Part shown: in pieces, positions 18,490 through 30,704 of the stretch
Layout: every line of letters begins with the position of its first letter
Position numbering within the stretch: position 1 is the first letter of the stretch
NCBI RefSeq assembly: GCF_004009905.1
Contig: NZ_ML136874.1
Location: 61,088 to 125,087, forward strand
Length of the DNA: 64,000 nucleotides
DNA from: Lactobacillus xujianguonis
Lineage (GTDB): Bacteria; Bacillota; Bacilli; Lactobacillales; Lactobacillaceae
Direction: 5' to 3'
Notes under the pieces: generated by a model
The model's input: the letters and a program-made list of their open reading frames with translations, nothing else
What the model was told of the DNA's origin: nothing
Databases searched by the model: none
Made by a program: the position numbers and the translations under genes

Positions 18490-19635
18490 CTATTCGCCGC
18501 CATAAATGTGCACTTGATAAGCACTATCAGCCGTTTCCTTAGCAATTAATGCTTGGACGTCATCAACTGAACCAATTTTAATTTCAATTGCAACGTCATT
18601 AGCCAAGTATTTCTTTGCTGTTGACAAAACTAATTGCGAGAAACTCTTAACTTGTTCATACCCATAGAACTGGGTGGTAATTGAAATATTCTCTTGCACT
18701 AGCTTGCCATCTTTATACCGCAAAGTAGCTGTGACCCCACTAATATTAGGGAAATAGTTTTGAATAGCTGTCTTAAAACTATTAAAGCTCGACGCATCAT
18801 TACTATTTACGGCTTTTGCATTACCAACTGTCGGCAAAACTTGCGTTTTTTCCGATACAGATTTCCATTTAGTTATTTTACTACTATTAGCGCTCGCTGT
18901 CCCATAAGCAAAGTAACTTCCTCCAACTAAGGAGTCTTTATCAGTTTTAGAAAACAACCCGATAACAATCGGCACATTCTTTAAAGCCTTTTTCTTCCGC
19001 AAGCGTGCCACTACTTTTTGCGCTATTTGCTCGCCTTCACGGCGCTGGGTTGCTCGTGAAATTGCCTTTTGATATTGGGGACCATCTTTTACTTTTTGAT
19101 AATAATCAACTGAATTCATTGCTAGTCCAATGCTAACACCACCAATGTGATAGTTAGAACGTGAACCAGTAAAATAATCTTGTTCAATTAATTCTTCTAA
19201 GTAATAAGGATGATAGTCGTTTTTAGTTCCCTTTACTGGATTAAGTCCACTCGGATTATCCTTAGACTTACGTCCTAGCCAATCCGTAACAGTTGGTGAA
19301 TCCAAGTATTGTCCTTCTTGAAAGACATAAGACCCCGTTGGAAACTGCAGCTTAGAAATTTGCACTAGTCCTCGTTCTAATTCACGGGTATCAACTGAAT
19401 TATCATTGTCAGTCGCCGTTAAACCAGAGATTTCACTGGTGAGATATTGGCCATTTTTTAATAAAACAGTATAGTCGTTTTTACCAGCGCTAGTAGTTTG
19501 ATAACCTTTGGTCTTATTATTCGCATTAGAGGTAGTAGTAGCATTATTGGCTAGATTAGATTTTTTTAAATTACCACAAGCACTTAAACTTAAAGCTACT
19601 CCTGCTATTGCGATTATCTGCAAATATTTTTTCAC
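18490..19635 (-). CDS. camS: CamS-family sex pheromone lipoprotein
   Basis: Membrane-anchored lipoprotein of 381 aa. The signal peptide ends in a lipobox (MKKYLQIIAIAGVALSLSAC, Cys20 as lipidation site) and a short Ser/Asn/Thr-rich linker follows. The rest matches the CamS family (QTTSAGKNDYTVLLKNGQYL, GRKSKDNPSGLNP, HIGGVSIGLAMNSVDYYQK). In enterococci and staphylococci the signal peptide of such proteins is processed to a pheromone; the mature protein's role is unknown. It sits between ligA and gatC, the conserved place for this gene in Firmicutes. Confidence 0.94.
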   Translation of the reverse strand: MKKYLQIIAIAGVALSLSACGNLKKSNLANNATTTSNANNKTKGYQTTSAGKNDYTVLLKNGQYLTSEISGLTATDNDNSVDTRELERGLVQISKLQFPTGSYVFQEGQYLDSPTVTDWLGRKSKDNPSGLNPVKGTKNDYHPYYLEELIEQDYFTGSRSNYHIGGVSIGLAMNSVDYYQKVKDGPQYQKAISRATQRREGEQIAQKVVARLRKKKALKNVPIVIGLFSKTDKDSLVGGSYFAYGTASANSSKITKWKSVSEKTQVLPTVGNAKAVNSNDASSFNSFKTAIQNYFPNISGVTATLRYKDGKLVQENISITTQFYGYEQVKSFSQLVLSTAKKYLANDVAIEIKIGSVDDVQALIAKETADSAYQVHIYGGE

Positions 19636-19649
19636 AATTAGATATTCCT

Positions 19650-21677
<2,028 letters not shown>

Positions 21678-21693
21678 CTATCTTTATTTTTTA

Positions 21694-23943
21694 TTATATC
21701 TTTTTAATAGGGGCAAAGGCAGCTAAAAGGCGTTTTACACCTTTACCAGCAAAAGCAATATCTAATTCCATATCTTCACCTTCACCGTTGACCTTAGTAA
21801 CAACCCCGCGGCCCCAAGCTTTATGTTCTACTTGATCACCAACATTCCAGCCCTTCTTTTCAGCACCCACAGCACCGCTAGCCTTTTTAGCAGTAGTGTA
21901 AACCTGTGCCCTTGCGCGTTCATCACGACGCGCAAATGGAGCTGCTTGAGTTTGGTAGTTGCCAGTCGGCATAAAGCTATTACCAGCTGACGGATTCTCA
22001 ACATCTAAGTCCTTAGTGTCAATTTCATCTAGGAAGCGTGAAGGTGGATTATTTTGAGTTCGACCATACATCATTCGTGAATAAGCATTGGTCAGATAAA
22101 GTTCTTCTTTAGATCTCGTAATCCCAACGTAAGCCAAGCGCCGCTCTTCCTCTAGTTGACTATCATCCATCATTGAACGTGATAATGGGAATAGGCCATC
22201 TTCCATTCCGATTAAGAAAACTACTGGAAATTCCAAACCTTTAGCAGCATGAAGCGTCATCAAAGCTACTTGATTATCATCTTCTGCTAAATCGTCTTGA
22301 TCACTCAACAGTGATACTTCAGCTAAGAAATCACTAAGCGGATTAGAAGCATCTTCTTCTGGCTCATATTGATCATCAAACCGTTTAGTTACTGAAAGAA
22401 ATTCGTCTAAGTTTTCCAATCTAGTATCTGCTTCAATTGTATGCTCTTGTTTTAAAGTAGAGCTGTAATCAAAGTCTTCTAAGATTTTTTCCGTTAAACC
22501 CGTGACAGAACTGGTTTGCGCAAAATTAACTGCATCATGTAATTTAGCACCAAAATCACTTAATTTTTGTGCTGCTCTAGTCGAAATAGTAGACATGGCT
22601 ACATTATCCATTGCCTCTAGTGCATTAAAGTGATTTTCATCAGCAAAAGCTAACAACTTATCCACAGTTGCGGCGCCAATTCCTCGCTTAGGGGTGTTGA
22701 TAATCCGGTTTAAGCTCATTGTATCAGCCGGATTAGCAACAATTTTTAGATAAGCCATAATGTCTTTAATTTCTTTACGGTCATAGAATTTATGCCCACC
22801 GACAATTTGATAAGGAATATTAGATTTAACGAAGGCTTCTTCGACCGTCCGTGATTGGGCATTAGTCCGGTAAAGCACGGCAAAATCCTGATATTTACGT
22901 TTACCGGCTTCTACTTCTTCTTTAACTTTAGAAATGATGAAGTGCGCCTCATCATCCCCGCTTTGAGCACGGTAATATGTAACTTTTTCACCTTCACCAC
23001 GATCAGTCCACAGATTTTTAGCTTTACGATTTTGATTATTCTTAATAACTGAATTAGCTGCTGATAAAATATGTCCAGTTGAACGGTAATTTTGTTCCAA
23101 TTTGACCGTTTGTACACCATCTTTTTGATAATCATTTTCAAAATTCATGATGTTTTCCATATTGGCACCACGCCAGCCATAAATTGACTGATCGGCATCC
23201 CCAACTACACAAATATTTTTATATTGCGCAGCCAAAGCATGAGTTAATTCATATTGGGCTTGGTTAGTATCCTGATACTCGTCTACTAAGATATAGCGGA
23301 ATTTATTTTGATAGTAGTGCAGTGTAGCAGGATCTTTTTTGAATAAGACGAGTGTTTGCATGATCAAATCATCAAAGTCCATAATTTGATCTCGCTTTAA
23401 TCGGCGCTGATATTCTTGATAAACCTTGCCTGCAGTCTTTTCAAAAGGCGAAGAAGCACTCATTTCAAAGGCATCAGGAGTCATCAAGTCATTCTTACCA
23501 TTAGAAATTGCAGATAACACACCACGCGGATCATACAACTTAGGATTAATATTTAAGTCCTTTTCAATATGCTTAATTAAAGTTAATTGCTCAGCTGAAT
23601 CCGCAATTGAAAAGTTATGGCTATAACCAATCTTATCAGCATCACGACGTAAAATTCTTACACAAAGAGCGTGGAAAGTCGACATCCAAATACTTTCGGC
23701 TGCAGGCCCCAATAGTTTTTGTTCACGTTCACGCATTTCGTTAGCGGCCTTGTTAGTGAAGGTGATCGCTAAAATACTCCAAGGAGCGACATTTTTTTCT
23801 TCTACTAAGTAGGCAATGCGCCGAGTTAAGACTGACGTCTTCCCAGACCCAGCTCCCGCAACTACCAATAATGGACCTTCGGTAGTTTCAACTGCCTGTT
23901 TTTGTTGTGGATTTAAACCAGCTAAAATAGATTCTTTGCTCAT
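21694..23943 (-). CDS. pcrA: ATP-dependent DNA helicase PcrA (UvrD family)
   Basis: Superfamily 1A 3'-5' helicase of 749 aa from the ATG at 23943, which has GAAGGGA before it; the longer frame is not needed. Motifs in order: Q motif LNPQQKQAV, Walker A VAGAGSGKTSVLTRR, motif II VDEYQDTNQAQYEL, GDADQSIYGWRGA, motif IV LEQNYRS, motif V TLHAAKGLEFPVVFLIG and motif VI EERRLAYVGITRS. The C-terminal tail ends in the RNA-polymerase-binding Tudor-like region (GWNVGDQVEHKAWGRGVVTKVNG). It acts in repair and in removing recombination and transcription intermediates, and heads the operon. Confidence 0.97.
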   Translation of the reverse strand: MSKESILAGLNPQQKQAVETTEGPLLVVAGAGSGKTSVLTRRIAYLVEEKNVAPWSILAITFTNKAANEMREREQKLLGPAAESIWMSTFHALCVRILRRDADKIGYSHNFSIADSAEQLTLIKHIEKDLNINPKLYDPRGVLSAISNGKNDLMTPDAFEMSASSPFEKTAGKVYQEYQRRLKRDQIMDFDDLIMQTLVLFKKDPATLHYYQNKFRYILVDEYQDTNQAQYELTHALAAQYKNICVVGDADQSIYGWRGANMENIMNFENDYQKDGVQTVKLEQNYRSTGHILSAANSVIKNNQNRKAKNLWTDRGEGEKVTYYRAQSGDDEAHFIISKVKEEVEAGKRKYQDFAVLYRTNAQSRTVEEAFVKSNIPYQIVGGHKFYDRKEIKDIMAYLKIVANPADTMSLNRIINTPKRGIGAATVDKLLAFADENHFNALEAMDNVAMSTISTRAAQKLSDFGAKLHDAVNFAQTSSVTGLTEKILEDFDYSSTLKQEHTIEADTRLENLDEFLSVTKRFDDQYEPEEDASNPLSDFLAEVSLLSDQDDLAEDDNQVALMTLHAAKGLEFPVVFLIGMEDGLFPLSRSMMDDSQLEEERRLAYVGITRSKEELYLTNAYSRMMYGRTQNNPPSRFLDEIDTKDLDVENPSAGNSFMPTGNYQTQAAPFARRDERARAQVYTTAKKASGAVGAEKKGWNVGDQVEHKAWGRGVVTKVNGEGEDMELDIAFAGKGVKRLLAAFAPIKKI

Positions 23944-23991
23944 TCTAATTCCCTTCACAAATTCAAGTAACGTAAAAACAATAGCTCTACT

Positions 23992-23997
23992 ATTATA
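23992..23997 (-). promoter_or_regulatory. Promoter of the pcrA-ligA-camS-gatCAB-dgkB operon
   Basis: On the minus strand TTTGGTATAATAG contains a perfect TATAAT about 50 bases before the pcrA ATG. TTTGTG at 16 bases upstream is a weak -35 element. Confidence 0.6.
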
Positions 23998-24017
23998 CCA
24001 AACTGCTCTTCGGCACA

Positions 24018-24052
24018 AAAAAAGAATCGCATTTTTCTTGCGATTCTTTTTT
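24018..24052 (-). terminator. Terminator of the groESL operon
   Basis: The stem AAAAAGAATCGCA/TGCGATTCTTTTT with a 7-base loop lies between groEL and the pcrA promoter. It ends in a T-run on the minus strand. Confidence 0.85.
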
Positions 24053-24081
24053 CTTGTATATCTTTATATATCACTTTTATA

Positions 24082-24214
24082 AACTTGATTACTTCGTGAT
24101 CAAGAATTGTATCTCTAAAGGCTAATTTACTTAAAGGTACAAAAATGCTAATGAACTTGATTACTTCGTAATCAAGAATTGTATCTCTAAGTGCTAAAGC
24201 ACTAAGAGCTACAA
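24082..24214 (-). repeat. Two tandem ~72-base hairpin repeats in the groEL 3' untranslated region
   Basis: The 38-base core AACTTGATTACTTCG...ATTGTATCTCTAA occurs at 24082 and again at 24154, 72 bases apart, with one change inside the hairpin loop region. Each copy forms a small stem (CTTGATTAC/GTGATCAAG or GTAATCAAG). The copy next to groEL adds a second stem (CTCTTAGTGC/GCACTTAGAG on the minus strand). The terminator follows both. Confidence 0.7.
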
Positions 24215-25870
<1,656 letters not shown>

Positions 25871-25889
25871 TTATTTAACTTCTAGGTAA

Positions 25890-26171
25890 TTACTTAACGA
25901 TTGCTAAAATATCTTTTTCGTGAAGGACTAAGTATTTTTCACCTTCGTATTTAACATTGGTGCCAGAATACTTATCGTATAAAACAACGTCACCCTTCTT
26001 AACAGTCATAGGTAACTTTTCACCGTTATCAGCGTAAGCACCATTACCAACTGCTACAACTTCACCTTCAGTTGGCTTTTCCTTAGCGTTTGATGCTAAA
26101 ACGATTCCACCGACGGTCTTTTCTTCTTCCTTAACTTTAACGATTACGCGATCACCAATTGGTTCTAACAC
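25890..26171 (-). CDS. groES: Co-chaperonin GroES (10 kDa)
   Basis: Heptameric lid of the GroEL chamber, 93 aa. It starts [27 protein letters not shown], has the mobile loop ([18 protein letters not shown]) and ends with [14 protein letters not shown]. The start is GTG at 26169-26171 with GGAGGGA a few bases upstream. It is 46 bases before groEL and downstream of the CIRCE-flanked promoter. Confidence 0.98.
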   Translation of the reverse strand: MLEPIGDRVIVKVKEEEKTVGGIVLASNAKEKPTEGEVVAVGNGAYADNGEKLPMTVKKGDVVLYDKYSGTNVKYEGEKYLVLHEKDILAIVK

Positions 26172-26228
26172 GTTTAGTCCCTCCTATATTTCAATTTTTT
26201 ATGTATAATTTAAAATTTTAGTTAATGA

Positions 26229-26255
26229 TTAGCACTCTTATTTATCAAGTGCTAA
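26229..26255 (-). promoter_or_regulatory. CIRCE operator (proximal), HrcA site
   Basis: TTAGCACTC, 9 bases, AAGTGCTAA: the CIRCE inverted repeat with one mismatch in the second arm. It lies between the promoter -10 and the groES start. Confidence 0.93.
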
Positions 26256-26267
26256 CTTACAAATATG

Positions 26268-26296
26268 ATAATAACCTGTTTTGTGAAAAAAAGCAA
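26268..26296 (-). promoter_or_regulatory. groESL promoter
   Basis: On the minus strand TTGCTT (26291-26296) and TATTAT (26268-26273) are 17 bases apart. The pair lies exactly between the two CIRCE operators, so HrcA bound at either site would cover it. Confidence 0.8.
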
Positions 26297-26303
26297 GAAA
26301 AAA

Positions 26304-26330
26304 TTAGCACTCTTTTTGAAAAAGTGCTAA
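26304..26330 (-). promoter_or_regulatory. CIRCE operator (distal), also a likely terminator
   Basis: TTAGCACTC, 9 bases, AAGTGCTAA, with the same mismatch as the proximal copy. The spacer itself is partly self-complementary (TTTTTGAAA), so the whole forms a 12-bp hairpin. On the minus strand it is followed by TTTTTTC, right after the stop of the upstream membrane-protein gene. Confidence 0.88.
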
Positions 26331-26344
26331 TTCTTGACTTTTGT

Positions 26345-26848
26345 TTAATTTGCTGTCAACAACCCATCGATAATGCCGTAAGCTAATCCTGTCACATAGT
26401 ATTGCTTGTATGCATCCCAAAAACTCTGGCATTCTTTTTGATCTTTATCATCAATAAAATAATATTTACCTTTTTTCTTATTTCTAACCGTTTTAACCAA
26501 AGCATAAAAGACTGCTAACACTGCCATTAAAACAAAGAGAATAAGCGGAAAGAAATAACCAATAATATTCTGGAATCTATATGCCATCCCTGCAGCAATC
26601 ACGACTAGTAAATAAATTACCGTAACCAAGGGATTACAAATCAAACGTGGTGGTTTCACTTTCAGAGATAATAAGATTGAAAAAAGTAATGGTAAGACCA
26701 AAATAATCAATAACGACAATGCATACACATTGTTAGTACCTTTTCCTTGCTCTAACTTACCCCAAAACATGCACAATAGGCCAACTACCCAATATACGGC
26801 GGTCATGATCCAAGTGATTTTTACTGTATCATTTTTCTTCTTTTTCAT
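26345..26848 (-). CDS. Hypothetical four-helix membrane protein
   Basis: I do not recognise this 167-aa protein. It has a Lys-rich N-terminus (MKKKKNDTVK), four hydrophobic helices (about residues 10-30, 40-60, 70-90, 95-120), a basic linker (KTVRNKKKGKYY) and a short C-terminal soluble part (FIDDKDQKECQSFWDAYKQYYVTGLAYGIIDGLL). The third of three ATGs is chosen because AAAGGGG lies 9 bases before it; the first ATG abuts the G-run. It lies directly upstream of groESL on the same strand, separated by the distal CIRCE/terminator. Confidence 0.65.
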   Translation of the reverse strand: MKKKKNDTVKITWIMTAVYWVVGLLCMFWGKLEQGKGTNNVYALSLLIILVLPLLFSILLSLKVKPPRLICNPLVTVIYLLVVIAAGMAYRFQNIIGYFFPLILFVLMAVLAVFYALVKTVRNKKKGKYYFIDDKDQKECQSFWDAYKQYYVTGLAYGIIDGLLTAN

Positions 26849-27058
26849 TCTCATCATCCCCTTTAATTAGCAAAAATTATAGCATGGATTTTTACCTACA
26901 GGAATCTAATTAACTTTATTTTTATTCCATTTTTTCTCAAAAATCTAATTAATTAGATTCTTATCCTAAACAACAAAAAAGACGCTAAGATTTGCTCTTA
27001 ACGTCTCTTTTTAAGATATATATTGTAAATTTCTAGAGGAGTACAAAGAAATTATTTA

Positions 27059-29008
27059 TTAATTGTGTGCAGTCACAGCGATTAAGTTATCACCATGTTT
27101 GTCGCCAGCATCAGTGATGCGCTGAACATTAGCGTAGTTAGCAGTATTAGTAATAACTACCATCACAGTAGTGTCATAACCTGCCTTCTTGACTGCATCA
27201 AGATCAACTGTACCTAACTTATCGCCCTTATTAATTCTTTGACCTTGTTTTACAAAGCTTTCAAAGTGTTCACCTTTAAGGTTTACAGTATCAAGACCGA
27301 TGTGAATCAATACTTCAGCACCATCATCTGACTTAATACCATATGCGTGCTTAGTTTCATAAGCAATCGTTACTGTACCAGTAACTGGTGAGTAAATTGT
27401 GCCATCGCTAGGAATAACAGCAGCACCATCACCCATTAATTTAGCTGAAAATACTTGGTCGTTAACTTTAGTTAAACTTTCAGGAGTACCATCAACTGGT
27501 GAAGCAATAATTTCATCCTTTAAGCTTAATTGTTCTTTAGCAACTTTTTCTGCCTTTTGGTTATCTTCAGCGATAGTAGTTGCATCGTTAACTGGCACAT
27601 CTTGTTCAGCAACTTCTTCCTTCAAGTGACCCTTGCCCCAGAAGTAAGTTAAAGCAAAGGCAACTACAAAACTGATTGCTACAGAAACGATCCACATTGG
27701 AATAGTCTTTGGATAAATTGAAAGGAATCCAAGGAAACCGGCTGAGCCAAGAGCAGCAGCAGTAACGTGCATTGCGCCAGCAAAGGCAGCAGCAACACCA
27801 GAACCGATCAAAGCACAGAAGAATGGGAACTTATACTTCAAGTTAACACCGAACAAAGCTGGTTCAGTAATTCCAAGAAGGGCAGATACACCAGATGAAC
27901 TTGCCAAGCCTTTCATCTTCTTGTTTTTAGTCAAGAAGTAAATGGCAAAGGTGGCAGCACCTTGAGCAATGTTAGCCATACATGCAGTAACGAAAATAAA
28001 GTCACCAGAACTTGCTGGGTTCTTAGCAAAGGCTGCTAAAAGTTGTGTTTCAACAGCTGGGAAACTTTGGTGAAGACCAGTAGTAACAATTGCTGAGTAA
28101 GTCAAACCAAAGATACCCATCCCGAAGGCACCAGTAGTGTTGTAAAGCCAAACAATCGCGTTAGTAATGGCATCAGATACACCCTTGAAGACTGGCCCAA
28201 TAATTGTGAAAGTAAGGAAGCCAGTAATCATAATTGAAAGAAGTGGTGTAAAGGTAAAGTCAACTGCAGATGGTAACCATTTGTGGAATCTCTTTTCCAA
28301 AACTGACAAGACCCAAACAGCAACTAAAACTGGAATAACTTGGTATTGGTAATTAGTTTGTGCAACATGTAAACCAAAAATGTCCCAGAACTTAGCAGCA
28401 CCACCCAAGTTAGGTGTGGTCATAATCATCCCGATAGTTGCACCTAAGAATTGGTTAGCGCCAAACCTTTTAGCTGCCGACATACCAACCAAAATTGGCA
28501 TGAAGATAAATGGTGCAGCTGACATGACTTGAATCATGTTAGACAAGCCCGCAATGTTAGGGGCCATTTGAACAACTGACTTAGAACCAAATAATCCAGG
28601 TGAAGTCAAGAAGTTGTTCAAAGCCATCAACAAACCACCAGCAACTAAGGCTGGAATGATTGGTACGAAGATGTCTGACAATAGCTTAATGAAGTCCATT
28701 ACTGGGTTCTTCTTTTGCCCTTCAGCAGCAACCTTCTTCAAATCATCGGTTGATAATTCCTTCAAGCCAGTGATTTTAATGAATTCATCGTAAACATCAT
28801 TAACATCCCCTGGCCCAATGATTACTTGGTATTGACCATTGGTTTTAAAAGTACCTTTAACATCTGGATCATTATCCAAAGCCTTTTGGTCAACTTTTGA
28901 ATCATCTTTCAACACAAGGCGTAAACGAGTAGCACAGTGAGCGCCGGCGATAATGTTATCGCGACCGACGTCTTTAATTACTCGTTCAGCCACTTTTCTA
29001 TGGTCCAT
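27059..29008 (-). CDS. scrA: Sucrose-specific PTS enzyme IIBCA
   Basis: Membrane transporter importing sucrose as sucrose-6-phosphate, 649 aa from the ATG at 29008 (GGGAGGACG before it; a longer frame reads into the operators). Domain order is IIB (Cys25 in [13 protein letters not shown]), IIC (hydrophobic, about residues 100-450, with [17 protein letters not shown]), a linker rich in Glu/Asp/Lys and IIA-Glc type ([32 protein letters not shown] with the phosphorylated His). It is divergent from scrB-scrR and likely repressed by ScrR and by CcpA. Confidence 0.96.
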   Translation of the reverse strand: MDHRKVAERVIKDVGRDNIIAGAHCATRLRLVLKDDSKVDQKALDNDPDVKGTFKTNGQYQVIIGPGDVNDVYDEFIKITGLKELSTDDLKKVAAEGQKKNPVMDFIKLLSDIFVPIIPALVAGGLLMALNNFLTSPGLFGSKSVVQMAPNIAGLSNMIQVMSAAPFIFMPILVGMSAAKRFGANQFLGATIGMIMTTPNLGGAAKFWDIFGLHVAQTNYQYQVIPVLVAVWVLSVLEKRFHKWLPSAVDFTFTPLLSIMITGFLTFTIIGPVFKGVSDAITNAIVWLYNTTGAFGMGIFGLTYSAIVTTGLHQSFPAVETQLLAAFAKNPASSGDFIFVTACMANIAQGAATFAIYFLTKNKKMKGLASSSGVSALLGITEPALFGVNLKYKFPFFCALIGSGVAAAFAGAMHVTAAALGSAGFLGFLSIYPKTIPMWIVSVAISFVVAFALTYFWGKGHLKEEVAEQDVPVNDATTIAEDNQKAEKVAKEQLSLKDEIIASPVDGTPESLTKVNDQVFSAKLMGDGAAVIPSDGTIYSPVTGTVTIAYETKHAYGIKSDDGAEVLIHIGLDTVNLKGEHFESFVKQGQRINKGDKLGTVDLDAVKKAGYDTTVMVVITNTANYANVQRITDAGDKHGDNLIAVTAHN

Positions 29009-29023
29009 AATCGTCCTCCCTAA

Positions 29024-29037
29024 TGTAAACGCTTTTA
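29024..29037. promoter_or_regulatory. Catabolite-responsive element (cre) ahead of scrA
   Basis: TGTAAACGCTTTTA matches the CcpA site consensus TGWAANCGNTNWCA with one mismatch at the end. It lies between the scrA -10 box and its ribosome binding site, a position for roadblock repression. Confidence 0.75.
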
Positions 29038-29055
29038 TTATTGAACTCATAAACT

Positions 29056-29094
29056 ATGATAGCGCATTCTGTGAATATGTCAATCGTTTGACAT
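29056..29094 (-). promoter_or_regulatory. scrA promoter with ScrR operator
   Basis: The operator ATGTCAATCGTTTGACAT (29077-29094) is a near-perfect palindrome centred on CG, as expected for a LacI-family protein. It contains the -35 TTGACA of scrA; TATCAT follows at 16 bases on the minus strand (29056-29061). Confidence 0.85.
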
Positions 29095-29155
29095 AAATTT
29101 TCTCAATATTTTCCTTAGCTTATGGTTCAATAGGTTATAGACTAATGATCAGTAT

Positions 29156-29195
29156 ATATTAAGCGATTGACATATTTACCATTTTTTTCTACAAT
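29156..29195 (+). promoter_or_regulatory. scrB promoter with second ScrR operator
   Basis: TTGACA (29167-29172), 17 bases, TACAAT (29190-29195). The -35 is part of an 18-bp site (29156-29173) matching 15 of 18 positions of the scrA-side operator, with one strong arm (CGATTGACAT). Confidence 0.82.
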
Positions 29196-29206
29196 AATTT
29201 ATATAA

Positions 29207-29220
29207 AGATACCGCTTTCA
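29207..29220. promoter_or_regulatory. Catabolite-responsive element (cre) ahead of scrB
   Basis: The minus strand reads TGAAAGCGGTATCT, close to the CcpA consensus (one weak position). It lies just after the scrB -10 box. Confidence 0.65.
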
Positions 29221-29234
29221 CGGAGGAAAAAGTT

Positions 29235-30692
29235 ATGGAATGGACAAGAGAGAAACGTTATTTACCTTATAGTAAATGGGATGCAGAAACTTTACTTGAC
29301 TTACAAGCTCAAGCTGCCAATTCCCCTTATCAGATGCATTATCACTTACACCCTACTTCTGGACTAGTAAATGATCCAAATGGTTTTTCTTTCTTTAATG
29401 GCGCTTATCACGTCTTTTATCAGTCATATCCATTTGGCGCAGTTCACGGTTTAAAGTCTTGGGTACATTTTAAATCGACAGATTTAGTTCATTGGATTAA
29501 CTTAGGCTTAGCTGTTAAGCCTGATACGATGGCTGATTCTCATGGTGCCTATTCTGGTTCTGCTAAAGAAATTAATGATAAATTATTCTTAATGTACACC
29601 GGTAACTACCGCGATGAAAATTGGGTTCGGACTCCTTATCAAATTGGTGCCTGGATGGATAAAAATGGTAAGGTCAGCGATAAAACTGTCTTATTTAAAA
29701 ATCCTGATCATATCACTGAACATTTCCGTGATCCTCAAATTATTGAAGAAAATGGGATTTATTACGCTATCTTAGGTGCACAAGATAAAGCAGAAAAGCA
29801 CGGCCATATTGATGTTTGGAAATCCCTTGATCTTAAAGATTGGGAAGAAGTTGGCTTCTTAGACCTAGGTAGTGAACCAATGGGCTACATGATTGAATGT
29901 CCTAATATTGTAAAAGTTGATGGCAAAGTTGTTGTCATTTTTTGTCCACAAGGCCTTGATAAAAGAATTGCTGACTATGATGACATTTATCCTGACATGT
30001 ACATTATTGCTGATGACATCGACTGGGAAAATCACAAATTAATTAACCCTAGCCCTTTGCACAATCTAGATGAAGGCTTTGATGTTTATGCCACTCAAGC
30101 CTTTAATGCTCCAGATGGCACAGCTTATGCCATTAGCTGGGTAGGCTTACCTGATACAACTTACCCAACTGATGATGAGAATTGGGCTAACTGCCTCAGC
30201 CAAGTTAAGAAATTAACCATTCGTGATGGTCAATTAATTCAAACGCCCGTCCCAAGTATGAAGACCTTGCGTCGCGGTGAAGAAAAAGTGCCTAACAAGT
30301 TAATCCAAACTAATGCTGGCGGTCAATATGAACTTGAATTAACCATTGCTGCTAATCAAATGGGCACTTTGCACTTAGCTGCAAACAGCGATTTAAGTCA
30401 AAGTTTACAAGTAAAATTTGATACAACTAAAGGGCAGTTGACTTTAGACCGCAAGCAAGCTGGTAAACAAGTGGCAGTTGATTATGGCACTAGCAGAACT
30501 CTTACTTTGCCAAAACAAGAAGCTGTTAAACTCAATATCTTCGTTGATCATTCATTAGTTGAAATCTTCGTTAATGATGGTGAACAGGTTTTAACCGGCC
30601 GCTTCTTTACTGAGCCTCAAGATCAACTTATTACCTTTGATCAAGAGACAGAACATGAAGGAACCTTCTGGAAGATGGAAACCATTCTTTAA
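29235..30692 (+). CDS. scrB: Sucrose-6-phosphate hydrolase (GH32)
   Basis: Cytosolic invertase splitting sucrose-6-phosphate to glucose-6-phosphate and fructose, 485 aa. GH32 landmarks: the nucleophile motif HPTSGLVNDPNGFSFF (family WMNDPNG, here with LVNDPNG), FRDPQI (transition-state stabiliser) and MIECPN with the acid/base Glu. A C-terminal beta-sandwich ends with VDHSLVEIFVNDGEQVLTGRFF. GGAGG sits before the ATG. It is cotranscribed with scrR, 12 bases downstream. Confidence 0.97.
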   Translation: MEWTREKRYLPYSKWDAETLLDLQAQAANSPYQMHYHLHPTSGLVNDPNGFSFFNGAYHVFYQSYPFGAVHGLKSWVHFKSTDLVHWINLGLAVKPDTMADSHGAYSGSAKEINDKLFLMYTGNYRDENWVRTPYQIGAWMDKNGKVSDKTVLFKNPDHITEHFRDPQIIEENGIYYAILGAQDKAEKHGHIDVWKSLDLKDWEEVGFLDLGSEPMGYMIECPNIVKVDGKVVVIFCPQGLDKRIADYDDIYPDMYIIADDIDWENHKLINPSPLHNLDEGFDVYATQAFNAPDGTAYAISWVGLPDTTYPTDDENWANCLSQVKKLTIRDGQLIQTPVPSMKTLRRGEEKVPNKLIQTNAGGQYELELTIAANQMGTLHLAANSDLSQSLQVKFDTTKGQLTLDRKQAGKQVAVDYGTSRTLTLPKQEAVKLNIFVDHSLVEIFVNDGEQVLTGRFFTEPQDQLITFDQETEHEGTFWKMETIL

Positions 30693-30704
30693 TCAGGTGA
30701 TCAG

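Noticed and set aside
24082..24214. CRISPR array after groEL
   Set aside because: Only two units, with spacing of 72 bases and internally related 'spacers'; no cas genes nearby.
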